From assembly GCF_003403315.2 (NCBI RefSeq), contig NZ_CP048407.1:1736001-1800000 (forward strand): 64,000 nt of DNA, read 5' to 3'. Source of the stretch: Thermaerobacter sp. PB12/4term. Lineage in GTDB: Bacteria > Bacillota > Sulfobacillia > Thermaerobacterales > Thermaerobacteraceae. The notes under the pieces are model-generated. The model saw nothing but the letters and a program-made list of their open reading frames with translations. It was not told where the DNA came from and did no database searches. The translations under genes were made by a program, and so were the position numbers. Shown here in pieces: positions 26,206-34,584 of the stretch (positions are counted from its first letter, which is position 1; each line of letters begins with the position of its first letter).

Positions 26206-27531
26206 ATGATCTGGGACCGGGATGGGGAGACCGCGTCCCGGGAGGCGTTGCGGCGCCTGCAGCTGGAGCGGCTCCGGGCCACGGTGGAGCGGGCGTACCA
26301 GCGGGTGGAGCTGGTACGCCGGCGCATGGACGAGCGGGGCCTCACGCCGGCCGACATCCGCCACCTGGAAGACCTGCCCCACCTGCCCTTCATGACCAAG
26401 CAGGACCTGCGGGACCACTACCCCTTCGGCCTCTTCGCCGAGCCCCTGGACCGGGTCGCCCGGATCCACGCCTCCTCGGGAACCCGGGGTAAGCCCACGG
26501 TGGTGGGCTACACCCGCCACGACCTGGAGGTCTGGGCCGAGTGCGTCGCCCGCTGCTTCTGCATGGCCGGCGGCGAGCCGGGCCACATCCTGCACAACGC
26601 CTACGGTTACGGCCTCTTCACCGGGGGCCTGGGCCTGCACGCAGGTGCCGAGCGGGTGGGCGCCACCGTGGTTCCCGCTTCGGGAGGCAACACCGCCCGG
26701 CAGGTTCTTCTGATCCGGGACCTGCAGCCCCACGGCATCGCCTGCACCCCCTCCTACCTGCTCAACCTGGCCGATTACATGGACGAACACGGCCTGGACG
26801 CCCGGGCCACCAGCCTGCGTTACGGCATCCTGGGCGCCGAGCCCTGGTCCGAGTCGCTGCGCCAGGCCCTGGAAGAGCGCCTGGGCATCGACGCCGTGGA
26901 CATCTACGGGCTCAGCGAGGTGATCGGGCCAGGGGTCGCCTGCGAGTGCCGGGAGGCGAAGGACGGCCTGCACATCAACGAGGACCACTTTCTCCCCGAG
27001 GTGGTCGACCCCAGCACCGGCGAGCCCCTTCCCCCCGGCGAGTACGGGGAGCTGGTCTTCACCTCGCTGACCAAGGAAGCCTTCCCGGTGATCCGCTACC
27101 GCACGGGCGACATCGCCGCCCTCTACCCGGAACCCTGCCGTTGCGGCCGTACCCTGGTGCGCATGAGCCGCGTCAAGGGCCGGGTTGACGATATGCTGGT
27201 CGTGCGGGGGGTAAACGTCTTCCCGTCGGAGGTGGAGTACCAGCTCCTCCGGATTCCCGAGCTGGCCCCCCATTACCAGCTGGTCGTCGACCGGGGCCGC
27301 GCCCTGGACCGGATCGAGGTGTGGGTCGAACCGGCGCCCGCCGTCACGGCCGCCTGGGGCGGGTTCGACCCCGAGGCCGAGGCGGCCCGGCGGTTGCAGG
27401 AGCAGGTGGAAGACGTGCTGGGCGGAGCCCTGGGCCTGCAGGTGGCGGTCCGGCTGGTGGCGCCGGGGTCGGTTCCCCGCAGTGAAGGGAAGGCCGTCCG
27501 GGTGGTCGACCGCCGCCAGGTGAGCCGGTGA
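26206..27531 (+). CDS. paaK: Phenylacetate-CoA ligase-type AMP-forming ligase
   Basis: This cytoplasmic enzyme activates an aryl acid, typically phenylacetate, to its CoA thioester via an acyl-adenylate. The 441-residue length is typical. The AMP/phosphate loop reads HASSGTRGKPTVVGYT, the adenine motif IYGLSEVIGPG, the ribose-binding Asp is in VIRYRTGDIAAL, and the C-terminal hinge is VKGRVDDMLVVRGVNVFPSE. A PaaI thioesterase overlaps its end by 4 bases and a quinone oxidoreductase follows. No ring-oxygenase (paaABCDE) is present, so the natural acid may be phenylacetate from amino-acid fermentation or another aryl acid. Confidence 0.92.
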   Translation: MIWDRDGETASREALRRLQLERLRATVERAYQRVELVRRRMDERGLTPADIRHLEDLPHLPFMTKQDLRDHYPFGLFAEPLDRVARIHASSGTRGKPTVVGYTRHDLEVWAECVARCFCMAGGEPGHILHNAYGYGLFTGGLGLHAGAERVGATVVPASGGNTARQVLLIRDLQPHGIACTPSYLLNLADYMDEHGLDARATSLRYGILGAEPWSESLRQALEERLGIDAVDIYGLSEVIGPGVACECREAKDGLHINEDHFLPEVVDPSTGEPLPPGEYGELVFTSLTKEAFPVIRYRTGDIAALYPEPCRCGRTLVRMSRVKGRVDDMLVVRGVNVFPSEVEYQLLRIPELAPHYQLVVDRGRALDRIEVWVEPAPAVTAAWGGFDPEAEAARRLQEQVEDVLGGALGLQVAVRLVAPGSVPRSEGKAVRVVDRRQVSR

Positions 27532-28019
27532 AGTCCGGACCCGCCGGGCCGGCCACGCCGCGGGGCCGGTCCCCCCGGCCGGGTCCGGGTGGGGCCCAGG
27601 TGCCCGCCGGGCTCTGGGACCGGATCGCCGACGATCCCTTCTGCCGGCGGCTGGGCATCCGGCTGGATGACTTGCGGCCGGGATACGCCCGGCTGTCCAT
27701 GACCCTGGGGCCCGACATGGTGAACTTCCATGGGGTGGGCCACGGCGGCGCCGTCTTCGCCCTGGCCGACGCCGCCCATGCGGCGGCGTCCAACAGCCAC
27801 GGCATTCCCGCCGTGGCCCTCCATGTGGCCCTTCACTACGTGGCGCCGGCCCGGCCGGGCGATCGCCTGGTGGCCGAGGCGTGGGAGGAGGACTGCGGCC
27901 GGCGGACGGCCCTTTACCGGCTGGAGGTTCGCCGGGCGCCGGACGGGCGACTGGTGGCGGCCGGACAGGGCCGGGTCTTCCGGCAAGGCGAGGAGGGCGA
28001 TGCGGCCCGCCCGCAGTAG
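27528..28019 (+). CDS. paaI: PaaI-type hotdog thioesterase
   Basis: A 163-residue hotdog-fold acyl-CoA thioesterase that releases CoA from stalled phenylacetate-pathway intermediates. After a 30-residue Pro/Gly-rich leader the fold begins at DDPFCRRLGIRLDDL. The family signature NFHGVGHGGAVFALADAAHAA includes the conserved GH and Asp that bind substrate. The GTG start overlaps the paaK stop as GTGA, so the pair is translationally coupled. Substrate range is inferred from context only. Confidence 0.88.
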   Translation: MKSGPAGPATPRGRSPRPGPGGAQVPAGLWDRIADDPFCRRLGIRLDDLRPGYARLSMTLGPDMVNFHGVGHGGAVFALADAAHAAASNSHGIPAVALHVALHYVAPARPGDRLVAEAWEEDCGRRTALYRLEVRRAPDGRLVAAGQGRVFRQGEEGDAARPQ

Positions 28020-28045
28020 GAGAGGCAGCGTGGGGAGGTTCGGCA

Positions 28046-29029
28046 ATGAAAGCCATCCTGGTGCGACAACCGGGCGGGGTGGAAAACCTGGTGATGGGAG
28101 AAGTGCCCGACCCCGAGCCCGGACCCGGCGAGCTGCTGGTGCGAGTGCGGGCGACGGCCCTGAACCGGGCCGACATCCTGCAGCGGAGGGGTCTGTACCC
28201 GCCACCCCCCGGGGCCAGCCCCCTTTTGGGCCTGGAGGCCGCCGGGGAGGTGGTGGCGCTGGGCACGGGTTCCGAGGGATGGCACCCCGGAGACGGGGTG
28301 TTCGCCCTGCTCCCGGGGGGCGGCTACGCCCAGTACGTCACCATTCCGGCTGCCATGGCCCTGCCCATCCCGCCCAACCTCAGCTTTGAAGAGGCGGCTG
28401 CCATTCCGGAGGCCTTCCTCACCGCTTACCAGTGCCTGTTCTGGATCGGCGGCTTGCAGGCGGGTGAATGGGTCCTCATTCATGCCGGTGCCAGCGGCGT
28501 GGGCACGGCCGCCATCCAGCTGGCCCGGGATGCGGGCGCCCGGGTGGCGGTGACGGCCGGCACCGAGCCGAAGCTGGAGGTCTGCCGGCAGCTGGGCGCC
28601 GAGGTCGCAGTGAACTACAAGCTCGGGCCCTTCGCGCCCGCCATACGCGAAGCGACGGGCCGGGCCGGGGTCCAGCTGATCCTGGACTTCGTCGGCGCAC
28701 CCTACTGGGAGCAGAACCTGGACTGCCTGGGCATGGACGGGCGGCTGGTGCTCATCGCCACCATGGGCGGCGGGGTGATCGACCGCTTCGACCTGCGCCG
28801 GTTGATGGGCAAGCGCCTGCAGGTCACCGGCACCACGCTGCGCTCCCGCAGCCCGGAATACAAGGTGCAGCTGACCCGGGAGTTCGCCGGGCGGTACCTG
28901 CCCAAGCTGGCGTCCGGGGCGATCCGGCCGGTGATCGACCGAATCTTCCCCTGGGACCAGGTCCGCGAAGCCCACCGCTACATGGAGCGCAACCTCAACA
29001 CGGGCAAGATCGTGCTGCGGGTCGAGTGA
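28046..29029 (+). CDS. NAD(P)H:quinone oxidoreductase, zinc-free MDR family (PIG3/QOR type)
   Basis: A 327-residue medium-chain reductase using NADPH to reduce quinones or enals. It lacks the catalytic zinc ligands of alcohol dehydrogenases. The N-terminal domain has TALNRADILQRRGLYPPPPG, typical of the PIG3 branch, and the Rossmann domain has HAGASGVGTAAIQLARDAGA and VTAGTEPKLE. ATG 28046 follows GGGGAGGTTCGG. It is the third gene of the paaK-paaI operon and is followed by a strong terminator. Its role in aryl-acid metabolism is not clear. Confidence 0.9.
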   Translation: MKAILVRQPGGVENLVMGEVPDPEPGPGELLVRVRATALNRADILQRRGLYPPPPGASPLLGLEAAGEVVALGTGSEGWHPGDGVFALLPGGGYAQYVTIPAAMALPIPPNLSFEEAAAIPEAFLTAYQCLFWIGGLQAGEWVLIHAGASGVGTAAIQLARDAGARVAVTAGTEPKLEVCRQLGAEVAVNYKLGPFAPAIREATGRAGVQLILDFVGAPYWEQNLDCLGMDGRLVLIATMGGGVIDRFDLRRLMGKRLQVTGTTLRSRSPEYKVQLTREFAGRYLPKLASGAIRPVIDRIFPWDQVREAHRYMERNLNTGKIVLRVE

Positions 29030-29123
29030 GGCACCGCCGGCAGGCGGCACGTCCCAAGGCGGGGTCCCCCGCACCCCTTTCCGCCGGGACCGTCCCGGCC
29101 CGGGCCGCGGCCCCGCGTTCTAG

Positions 29124-29153
29124 CGGTTCCCGCGCTGGGAACCGTCTTTTTTT
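29124..29153 (+). terminator. Intrinsic terminator after the paaK-paaI-oxidoreductase operon
   Basis: A perfect 8-base stem, CGGTTCCC (29124-29131) and GGGAACCG (29137-29144) with loop GCGCT, is followed directly by TCTTTTTTT. This is the clearest rho-independent terminator in the window outside the trp leader. Confidence 0.92.
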
Positions 29154-29232
29154 GTCGAGAAACCGGGTGGACGAGCAGGAATCGCAGCGAAAGGCGCGAA
29201 TAGGCGAATCCAATCTCCCGGGAGAGAAACAT

Positions 29233-29251
29233 CGTTTCGTATTAGGAAACG
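29233..29251. promoter_or_regulatory. Palindrome upstream of the IclR gene, candidate autoregulatory operator
   Basis: CGTTTC (29233-29238), a 7-base centre GTATTAG, and GAAACG (29246-29251) form a perfect inverted repeat, 28 bases before the iclR start. A second overlapping palindrome, GAAACATCGTTTC, covers 29226-29238. IclR-family proteins bind short palindromes in their own promoters, so this is a good operator candidate. Confidence 0.5.
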
Positions 29252-29279
29252 AAAATCGCCACCGGGCGGTGGCGGGGAG

Positions 29280-30122
29280 GTGAGGGCCGCGCCACGCTCA
29301 ACCATACAGTCGCTGGGGCGTGCCCTGCGCCTGCTGCAGCAGTTCTCCCCCTCGCACCCCGAGTGGAGCGTCGGGGAACTGGCGGCGGCCGCCGGGCTCC
29401 CCAAGGGCACGGTGTCGAAGATCCTGGCCACCTTTCAGGAGCATGGCTACCTGATCCAGGACCCGGTCACCCGCCGGTACCGGCTGGGCCCCGCCCTGCT
29501 GGTGGCCGGGCGGATGGCCGAGAACGGGCTCGACATCGCCCGGCTGGCCCTGCCCTTGCTGCGGCGGGTCACCGAAGCCAGCGGCGAAACGTCGATCCTG
29601 ATGGTCCAGGCCGGATGGCGCAGCATCTGCCTGGCGAAGGTGGATAGCCCCCACCCCGTGCGAATGGCGGCGGAGGTAGGCCGGTTTGCGTCCCTGCACT
29701 CCGGGGCGTCCAACAAGCCCATCCTCGCCTATCTGCCCGAGGAGGCGATCGACGCCTACCTGCGCTCGCCCTACTTCGTGCGGCGGGGGCCCCGCACCAT
29801 CACCGACCGGGAGCAGCTGCTGGCCAACCTGGCCGAGATTCGCCGGCGCGGCTATTCCGAGAGCGATTCCGAGGTGGAAGTAGACATCCAGGCTTTCGGA
29901 GCCGCCGTCTTCGATGCGTACGGGTGGGTGACCGGGGCCATCAGCATTGCCGGGCCCCGGCAGCGGCTGGCGCAGCGACCCGCGTCCGCCATGGTGGCCG
30001 CCGTTCAGGATGCCGCCCGGGAGCTGAGCCGCCTCCTGGGGTGGCAGGGAACCTGGCCGGCCCCCTGGCCACCGGCCCGGCCCGGGCAGCGGAGACGATC
30101 CTCGACCCCATCCTTGCCCTGA
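29280..30122 (+). CDS. IclR-family transcription regulator
   Basis: A 280-residue regulator. The N-terminal winged helix (WSVGELAAAAGLPKGTVSKI, residues about 28-50) is followed by the IclR effector-binding domain with SGETSILMVQAG, SLHSGASNKPILAYL and GYSESDSEVEVDIQAFGAA. The GTG start overlaps a GGGGAGGTGAG, so its ribosome-binding site must be the weaker GGCGGTGG upstream; the start is therefore uncertain by a few codons. It precedes the peptide ABC transporter operon by 85 bases and most likely controls it. A Pro/Arg-rich tail follows the effector domain. Confidence 0.9.
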   Translation: MRAAPRSTIQSLGRALRLLQQFSPSHPEWSVGELAAAAGLPKGTVSKILATFQEHGYLIQDPVTRRYRLGPALLVAGRMAENGLDIARLALPLLRRVTEASGETSILMVQAGWRSICLAKVDSPHPVRMAAEVGRFASLHSGASNKPILAYLPEEAIDAYLRSPYFVRRGPRTITDREQLLANLAEIRRRGYSESDSEVEVDIQAFGAAVFDAYGWVTGAISIAGPRQRLAQRPASAMVAAVQDAARELSRLLGWQGTWPAPWPPARPGQRRRSSTPSLP

Positions 30123-30207
30123 CGTACCCAGCCCGGGCGGGCGGCGGCGCGGCAAACGCCGGCCGCCGTGAACCCCTAACGTCCTTGTCTGGAAAGGAGG
30201 CCCCTTC

Positions 30208-31851
30208 ATGCCTCGGATAGCCCAGATGGTGAGATGGCTGGTGGGCCGTCGGATCCGGACCCTGCGCCAGGCGGCACGGGCCGGCGCGCACGCCCGCGCC
30301 CGGCAGCGGGTGCTGGCTCTCGCAGCGGCCGTACTGATACTGGCGGGATGCGGCGGCGGCGCCACCGGCGGTGGCGGCGAAGGCGCTTCCACGCCGCCGG
30401 CGCAGGGCGGCGCCGGCGGGCCGGTGACCATCACCATCGGCATCAACGCCGACCCGCCCAACCTGGACCCCGCCATGTCCAGCGCCCTGGTCGATCGTTA
30501 CGTGCAGAACAGCATCTTCGACAAGCTGTACGATCTGGACGAAAACCTGCAGGTGGTGCCCGAACTGGCCGAGTCCCTGCCCGAGGTGTCGGAGGACGGC
30601 ACGGTCTATACCATCAAGCTGCGCCAGGGCATCACCTTCCATGACGGCACGCCCTTCAACGCCGACGCCGTGGTGTTCAATCTGCAGCGGTACCTGAACC
30701 CGGATTCGGCCCGCTACAGCGAGCTGTCGGCCGTCGACCGGGTGGAAAAGGTGGACGACTACACCGTCCGCATCGTCCTGAAGCAGCCGTACAGCCCGCT
30801 GCTCTACACCCTGACAGACCGGGCCGGCATGATGGGCTCGCCCAAGGCCATCCAGGAGGCGGGCGACCAGTTCGGCCAGAACCCCGTGGGGACGGGCCCT
30901 TTCAAGTTTGAAAACCGGATCAAGGGCGACCAGATCGTCCTGGTCAAGAACCCGGACTACTGGCGGGAGGGCCTCCCCAAGGCCGACCGGATCGTGTGGA
31001 AGGTGGTCACCGACGACAACATCAAGGTGGTCAACCTGAAGGCCGGCCAGCTGGACATCATCGACACCGTCCCGGCCCAGTCCATCGCCGACCTCCGGTC
31101 GGTCCCCAACCTCAAGGTGGAGATCGGGCCCGGCCTGGGCTTCCAGGGCATCTACCTCAACACCGAGAAGGAGCCCTTCAACAACCCCTACCTGCGCCGC
31201 GCTGTGGACCTGGCCATCGACCGGTCCACCCTGGTGCAGGTGGTCTTCCAGGAGACGGCGGAACCCGGGTACGGTCCCTTCCCGCCGTCCAGTCCCGCCG
31301 CGGCCGCTTCCGGGGAACCGCCCCAGCGCGATCTGGACCAGGTCAAGGCCCTCCTGGCCCAGGGCGGCCACCCCGAGGGCTTCCAGTTCACCCTCAAGAC
31401 GGCCACCGGCCCCGTGACCCAGCAGGTGGCCCAGGTCATCAAGGACATGCTGGCCGACGCGGGGATCCAGATGGAGATCCAGCAGGTCGAGTTCGGCAGC
31501 CTGCTGGACGACACCGATAACGGCAACTTCCAGGCTGCCGCCCTCGGCTGGAGCGGCCGCCCGGACCCTGACGGGAACATCTACCCGTGGCTGTACACCG
31601 GCGGCAGCCAGAACGACTCCCGCTACAGCAACCCCGGCGTCGACCGGTTGCTCGACGAGGCGCGGCGGGTCCTGGACATGAACCAGCGGGTGGAGCTGTA
31701 CCGGCAGGTCATGAAACAGGTTCATCAGGACGCGCCGTACATCTACCTGTACTACCCGAAGAACGTCAAGGCTTACTCGGCCCAGATCCAGGGCTTCGTC
31801 AACTACCCCGACGGGATCATCCGCACGGAGAACCTGACCAAGGTGCGGTGA
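30208..31851 (+). CDS. ABC transporter solute-binding lipoprotein, family 5 (peptide/nickel type)
   Basis: A 547-residue extracellular lipoprotein that captures oligopeptides or related compounds. A long basic n-region leads to the lipobox LILAGC (Cys48) and a Gly-rich linker. The SBP family-5 fold follows: SLPEVSEDGTVYTIKLRQGI, HDGTPFNADAVVFNLQRYL and NPVGTGPFKFENR. ATG 30208 has AAAGGAGG 7 bases upstream. It is the first gene of an operon with two permeases, a chromate-type transporter, a gamma-glutamyltransferase and two ATPases. The peptidase-like partner hints at gamma-glutamyl peptides as cargo, but this is inference. Confidence 0.93.
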   Translation: MPRIAQMVRWLVGRRIRTLRQAARAGAHARARQRVLALAAAVLILAGCGGGATGGGGEGASTPPAQGGAGGPVTITIGINADPPNLDPAMSSALVDRYVQNSIFDKLYDLDENLQVVPELAESLPEVSEDGTVYTIKLRQGITFHDGTPFNADAVVFNLQRYLNPDSARYSELSAVDRVEKVDDYTVRIVLKQPYSPLLYTLTDRAGMMGSPKAIQEAGDQFGQNPVGTGPFKFENRIKGDQIVLVKNPDYWREGLPKADRIVWKVVTDDNIKVVNLKAGQLDIIDTVPAQSIADLRSVPNLKVEIGPGLGFQGIYLNTEKEPFNNPYLRRAVDLAIDRSTLVQVVFQETAEPGYGPFPPSSPAAAASGEPPQRDLDQVKALLAQGGHPEGFQFTLKTATGPVTQQVAQVIKDMLADAGIQMEIQQVEFGSLLDDTDNGNFQAAALGWSGRPDPDGNIYPWLYTGGSQNDSRYSNPGVDRLLDEARRVLDMNQRVELYRQVMKQVHQDAPYIYLYYPKNVKAYSAQIQGFVNYPDGIIRTENLTKVR

Positions 31852-31950
31852 CCGCGGCCCACGCCGACGCCGTCCCAACCGCCCGCGGCCCGGGCCCCGC
31901 AGGGCTGTCCCGGCTGCCCGGGCCATGGCGGTACTCCCAGCACCCGGAGT

Positions 31951-31985
31951 CGCCGGGGCGGGGCGACCTTCGCCCCGCCCCGGCG
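31951..31985 (+). repeat. Perfect intercistronic hairpin between binding protein and permease genes
   Basis: Two 16-base arms, CGCCGGGGCGGGGCGA (31951-31966) and its exact complement (31970-31985), with a 3-base CCT loop, end right at the GGGGAGGTGA ribosome-binding site of the permease gene. There is no U tract, so it is not a simple terminator. It probably stabilises the upstream message and limits permease translation. Confidence 0.85.
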
Positions 31986-32000
31986 AGGGGAGGTGAACCT

Positions 32001-32957
32001 TTGCTTCAGTTTGTGGCTCGCCGGCTGCTGCTGAGCCTTCCCGTCCTCATCCTGGTCACCTTGCTGGTCTTCGTCCTGATCCATGTGGTGCCGGGCAACC
32101 CGGGCCGGGCCATCCTGGGTCCGGAAGCCTCGCCCGAAGCCGTCGCAGCCTTCAACCGTGCCCACGGCCTCGACCGGCCCCTACACGTCCAGTACCTCAC
32201 CTGGCTGGCCGGGGTCCTGCGCGGGGATCTGGGCCGGTCCCTGGTCGACGGGACGCCCGTCACCACCCTGATCGCCCAGCGCCTTCCCGCCACGGTCGAA
32301 CTGGCCGTGGGGGCCATGCTGGTGGCCACCCTGGTCGCCATACCGGCAGGGATCCTGGCCGCCACCCGCCAGGGTACGGCGGTGGACCACACGGGCACGG
32401 TGCTGGCGCTGGCCGGCCTGTCCATGCCCCAGTTCTGGCTCGGGCTGCTGCTGATCATCTTCTTCGCCGTGCGGATGAACTGGCTGCCGGCGTCCGGTTA
32501 CGTGCCCATCACCGTGGATCCGGTGCAAAACCTGAAGACCATGCTCCTCCCCATCGTGGTCACCGGCCTGCGGGAGTCGGCGGTCCTCATGCGCATGATG
32601 CGCTCAAGCCTGCTCGAGGTCCTGCGGCTCGATTTCGTCCGCACCGCCCGGGCCAAGGGATTGGGCGGCTGGGGCGTGATCGTCCGCCATGCCGCCCGCA
32701 ACGCGCTGGTCCCCGTGCTCACCGTCAGCGGACTGCAGCTGGCCGGGCTGCTGGGCGGGCTGGTGATCACCGAGCAGATCTTCGTGATCCCAGGCTTCGG
32801 CCGCCTGATCGTCGACAGCATCTACAGCCGCGACCTGATCACCCTCAAGGGAGCCGTCCTGGTGGCCGCCACGCTGGTGGTCCTGGTCAACCTGGTGGTC
32901 GACATCCTCTACGCATGGCTCGATCCGCGCATCAAGGTCACGGGAGGGAGCCGGTGA
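32001..32957 (+). CDS. ABC transporter permease, DppB/OppB type
   Basis: A 318-residue inner-membrane permease with about six transmembrane helices. It starts LLQFVARRLLLSLPVLIL as usual for DppB, and ends in the EAA loop region (DFVRTARAKGLGGWGVIVRH) and the typical GFGRLIVDSIYSRD. The start is TTG at 32001: GGGGAGGTGA lies 4 bases upstream and no ATG or GTG fits better. The TTG start and the hairpin just upstream would both lower its yield relative to the binding protein. Confidence 0.9.
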   Translation: MLQFVARRLLLSLPVLILVTLLVFVLIHVVPGNPGRAILGPEASPEAVAAFNRAHGLDRPLHVQYLTWLAGVLRGDLGRSLVDGTPVTTLIAQRLPATVELAVGAMLVATLVAIPAGILAATRQGTAVDHTGTVLALAGLSMPQFWLGLLLIIFFAVRMNWLPASGYVPITVDPVQNLKTMLLPIVVTGLRESAVLMRMMRSSLLEVLRLDFVRTARAKGLGGWGVIVRHAARNALVPVLTVSGLQLAGLLGGLVITEQIFVIPGFGRLIVDSIYSRDLITLKGAVLVAATLVVLVNLVVDILYAWLDPRIKVTGGSR

Positions 32958-33883
32958 TGAGCCTGCACCCCGAGCCCCTGCCGGTACCGGAACCCGGCGG
33001 TGCCTCCCCGGCGGCACCGGCGGCCCCCGCCAGCCGCCCGGTCGCCGGCTGGCGGCGGCTGCTGCGCCGGTTCGTCCGCCACCGCCTGGCCGCCCTGGGG
33101 GCCGTGGTCGTCGCCCTGCTGGTGGTGGTGGCCGTCCTGGCCCCGCTGCTGGCTCCTTACGACCCGGCTGAACCCGACTACGGGGCCATCCTCCAGCCGC
33201 CGTCGGCCCAGCACCCCCTGGGCACCGACGAGCTCGGCCGCGACATTCTGTCCAGGCTGATCTACGGCGCCCGGGTGTCGCTGCTGGCCGGGCTCATCTC
33301 CGTCGGGCTGGCCCTGGCCATCGGCCTGCCCATCGGCGTGGTGGCGGGCTACTTCCGCGGCTTCTGGGACGAGTGGTTCATCATGCGCCTGACGGATGCC
33401 TTGATGGCGTTCCCGTCCCTAGTCCTGGCGCTGGCCATCGCCGCCGTGCTGGGTCCGAGCTTCGGCAACGCCATGATCGCCATCGGCATCAGCCTCTCGC
33501 CCACCTTCATCCGGCTGGTCCGCGGGCAGGTGCTGGCCGTGCGGGAACTGGAATACGTGGAAGCGGGGAGGGCGGTGGGCGCCGGCCACCTGTGGCAGAT
33601 CGGGCGCCACATCTTGCCGAACATCCTGAGCCCGGTACTGGTCCAGGCCACCTTGAGCCTGGCCGCCGCAGTGATCAGCGAGGCCAGCCTGAGCTACCTC
33701 GGCCTGGGTACCCAGCCGCCCGATCCCAGCTGGGGGTACGACCTGAGGACCGCCCAGGGGTACCTGCACGTGGCGCCGTGGATGGCGTACTGGCCCGGCC
33801 TGGCCATCTTCGTCACGGTGCTGGCGTTCAACCTGCTGGGCGACGGGCTGCGCGACCTGCTGGATCCGCGCCTCAGGTCCTGA
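32957..33883 (+). CDS. ABC transporter permease, DppC/OppC type
   Basis: The 308-residue partner permease. After a Pro/Ala-rich N-terminus come the OppC_N helix (RHRLAALGAVVVALLVVV) and the conserved QHPLGTDELGRDILSRLIYG. The EAA loop reads EYVEAGRAVGAGHLWQIGRH and the C-terminus EASLSYLGLGTQPPDPSWG. The start overlaps the preceding stop (GTGATG); either the GTG at 32954 or the ATG at 32957 may be used. Confidence 0.92.
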   Translation: MSLHPEPLPVPEPGGASPAAPAAPASRPVAGWRRLLRRFVRHRLAALGAVVVALLVVVAVLAPLLAPYDPAEPDYGAILQPPSAQHPLGTDELGRDILSRLIYGARVSLLAGLISVGLALAIGLPIGVVAGYFRGFWDEWFIMRLTDALMAFPSLVLALAIAAVLGPSFGNAMIAIGISLSPTFIRLVRGQVLAVRELEYVEAGRAVGAGHLWQIGRHILPNILSPVLVQATLSLAAAVISEASLSYLGLGTQPPDPSWGYDLRTAQGYLHVAPWMAYWPGLAIFVTVLAFNLLGDGLRDLLDPRLRS

Positions 33884-33930
33884 TCCGGTCCGGCCCGGTC
33901 CGGCGGCAAGGCCCGGACCACCGGAGGCAC

Positions 33931-33953
33931 GCCGGGCGGTACACCCGCCCGGC
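33931..33953 (+). repeat. Intercistronic hairpin between the second permease and chromate transporter genes
   Basis: GCCGGGCGG (33931-33939) and CCGCCCGGC (33945-33953) form a perfect 9-base stem with a TACAC loop, 46 bases before the chromate transporter start. There is no U tract, so read-through into the rest of the operon is likely. Confidence 0.6.
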
Positions 33954-33999
33954 CGCGCCGGGATGATAGCACGCAAGGATGGCACGAGGAGGGACCCCG

Positions 34000-34527
34000 G
34001 TGTCGTGGGAGCGATTATGGCAACTGGCCGTCGCCTTCGGGCAGAGCGGCCTTCTGGGATTCGGCGGCGGGCCGGGCGTGGTGCCGTTCATCAAGGAGCA
34101 GGTGGTCGATCGCTACCACTGGCTGGATGAAGCGGGCTTCGCCGAGACCCTGGCCCTGGGCAACGCCCTGCCGGGCCCCATCGCCACCAAGCTGGCCGCC
34201 TTCATCGGTTTCAAGGTCGCCGGGCTGCTGGGGCTTCTCGTGGCCGTCACGGCGGCGGTGGCCCCTACGGCCATCGCCATGATCGCCCTGGTAGGCGTCT
34301 TTCAGGCCTACCGCCACTCTCCTGCGGTGGCAGGAGCCCTCAATGCGGTCAAGCCGGTGGCGGTGGCCCTGATGTTGCAGGTGGCATGGGACCTGGGCAC
34401 CCGCTCCTTCCCGGGTGTGGCCACATGGGTGGTCGGCGTCGCCAGCACCGTGCTGCTCTTCGCCGGCGTCAACCCGGCCCTGGTGGTGGCCCTGGCCCTG
34501 GTCGCCGGGGCCGTGTTCCGGATCTAG
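34000..34527 (+). CDS. Single-domain chromate transporter (CHR family, half-size)
   Basis: A 175-residue membrane protein with one CHR domain, of the short-chain type. Family features are FGQSGLLGFGGGPGVVPFIK near the N-terminus and FAETLALGNALPGPIATKLA, then four to five hydrophobic helices. GTG 34000 is chosen because GAGGAGGG ends 6 bases upstream. Short CHR proteins normally occur as adjacent pairs that form one transporter; only one copy is present. In B. subtilis the CHR genes ywrAB lie near the GGT-like ywrD, so the neighbouring gamma-glutamyltransferase may not be chance. Chromate efflux itself is not demonstrated for such single genes. Confidence 0.85.
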   Translation: MSWERLWQLAVAFGQSGLLGFGGGPGVVPFIKEQVVDRYHWLDEAGFAETLALGNALPGPIATKLAAFIGFKVAGLLGLLVAVTAAVAPTAIAMIALVGVFQAYRHSPAVAGALNAVKPVAVALMLQVAWDLGTRSFPGVATWVVGVASTVLLFAGVNPALVVALALVAGAVFRI

Positions 34528-34584
34528 CGGCGCCTGCGCCGCAAAAGCCTTCCATAAACAACAGGCTTGGTGAGGTGAGCTCCC

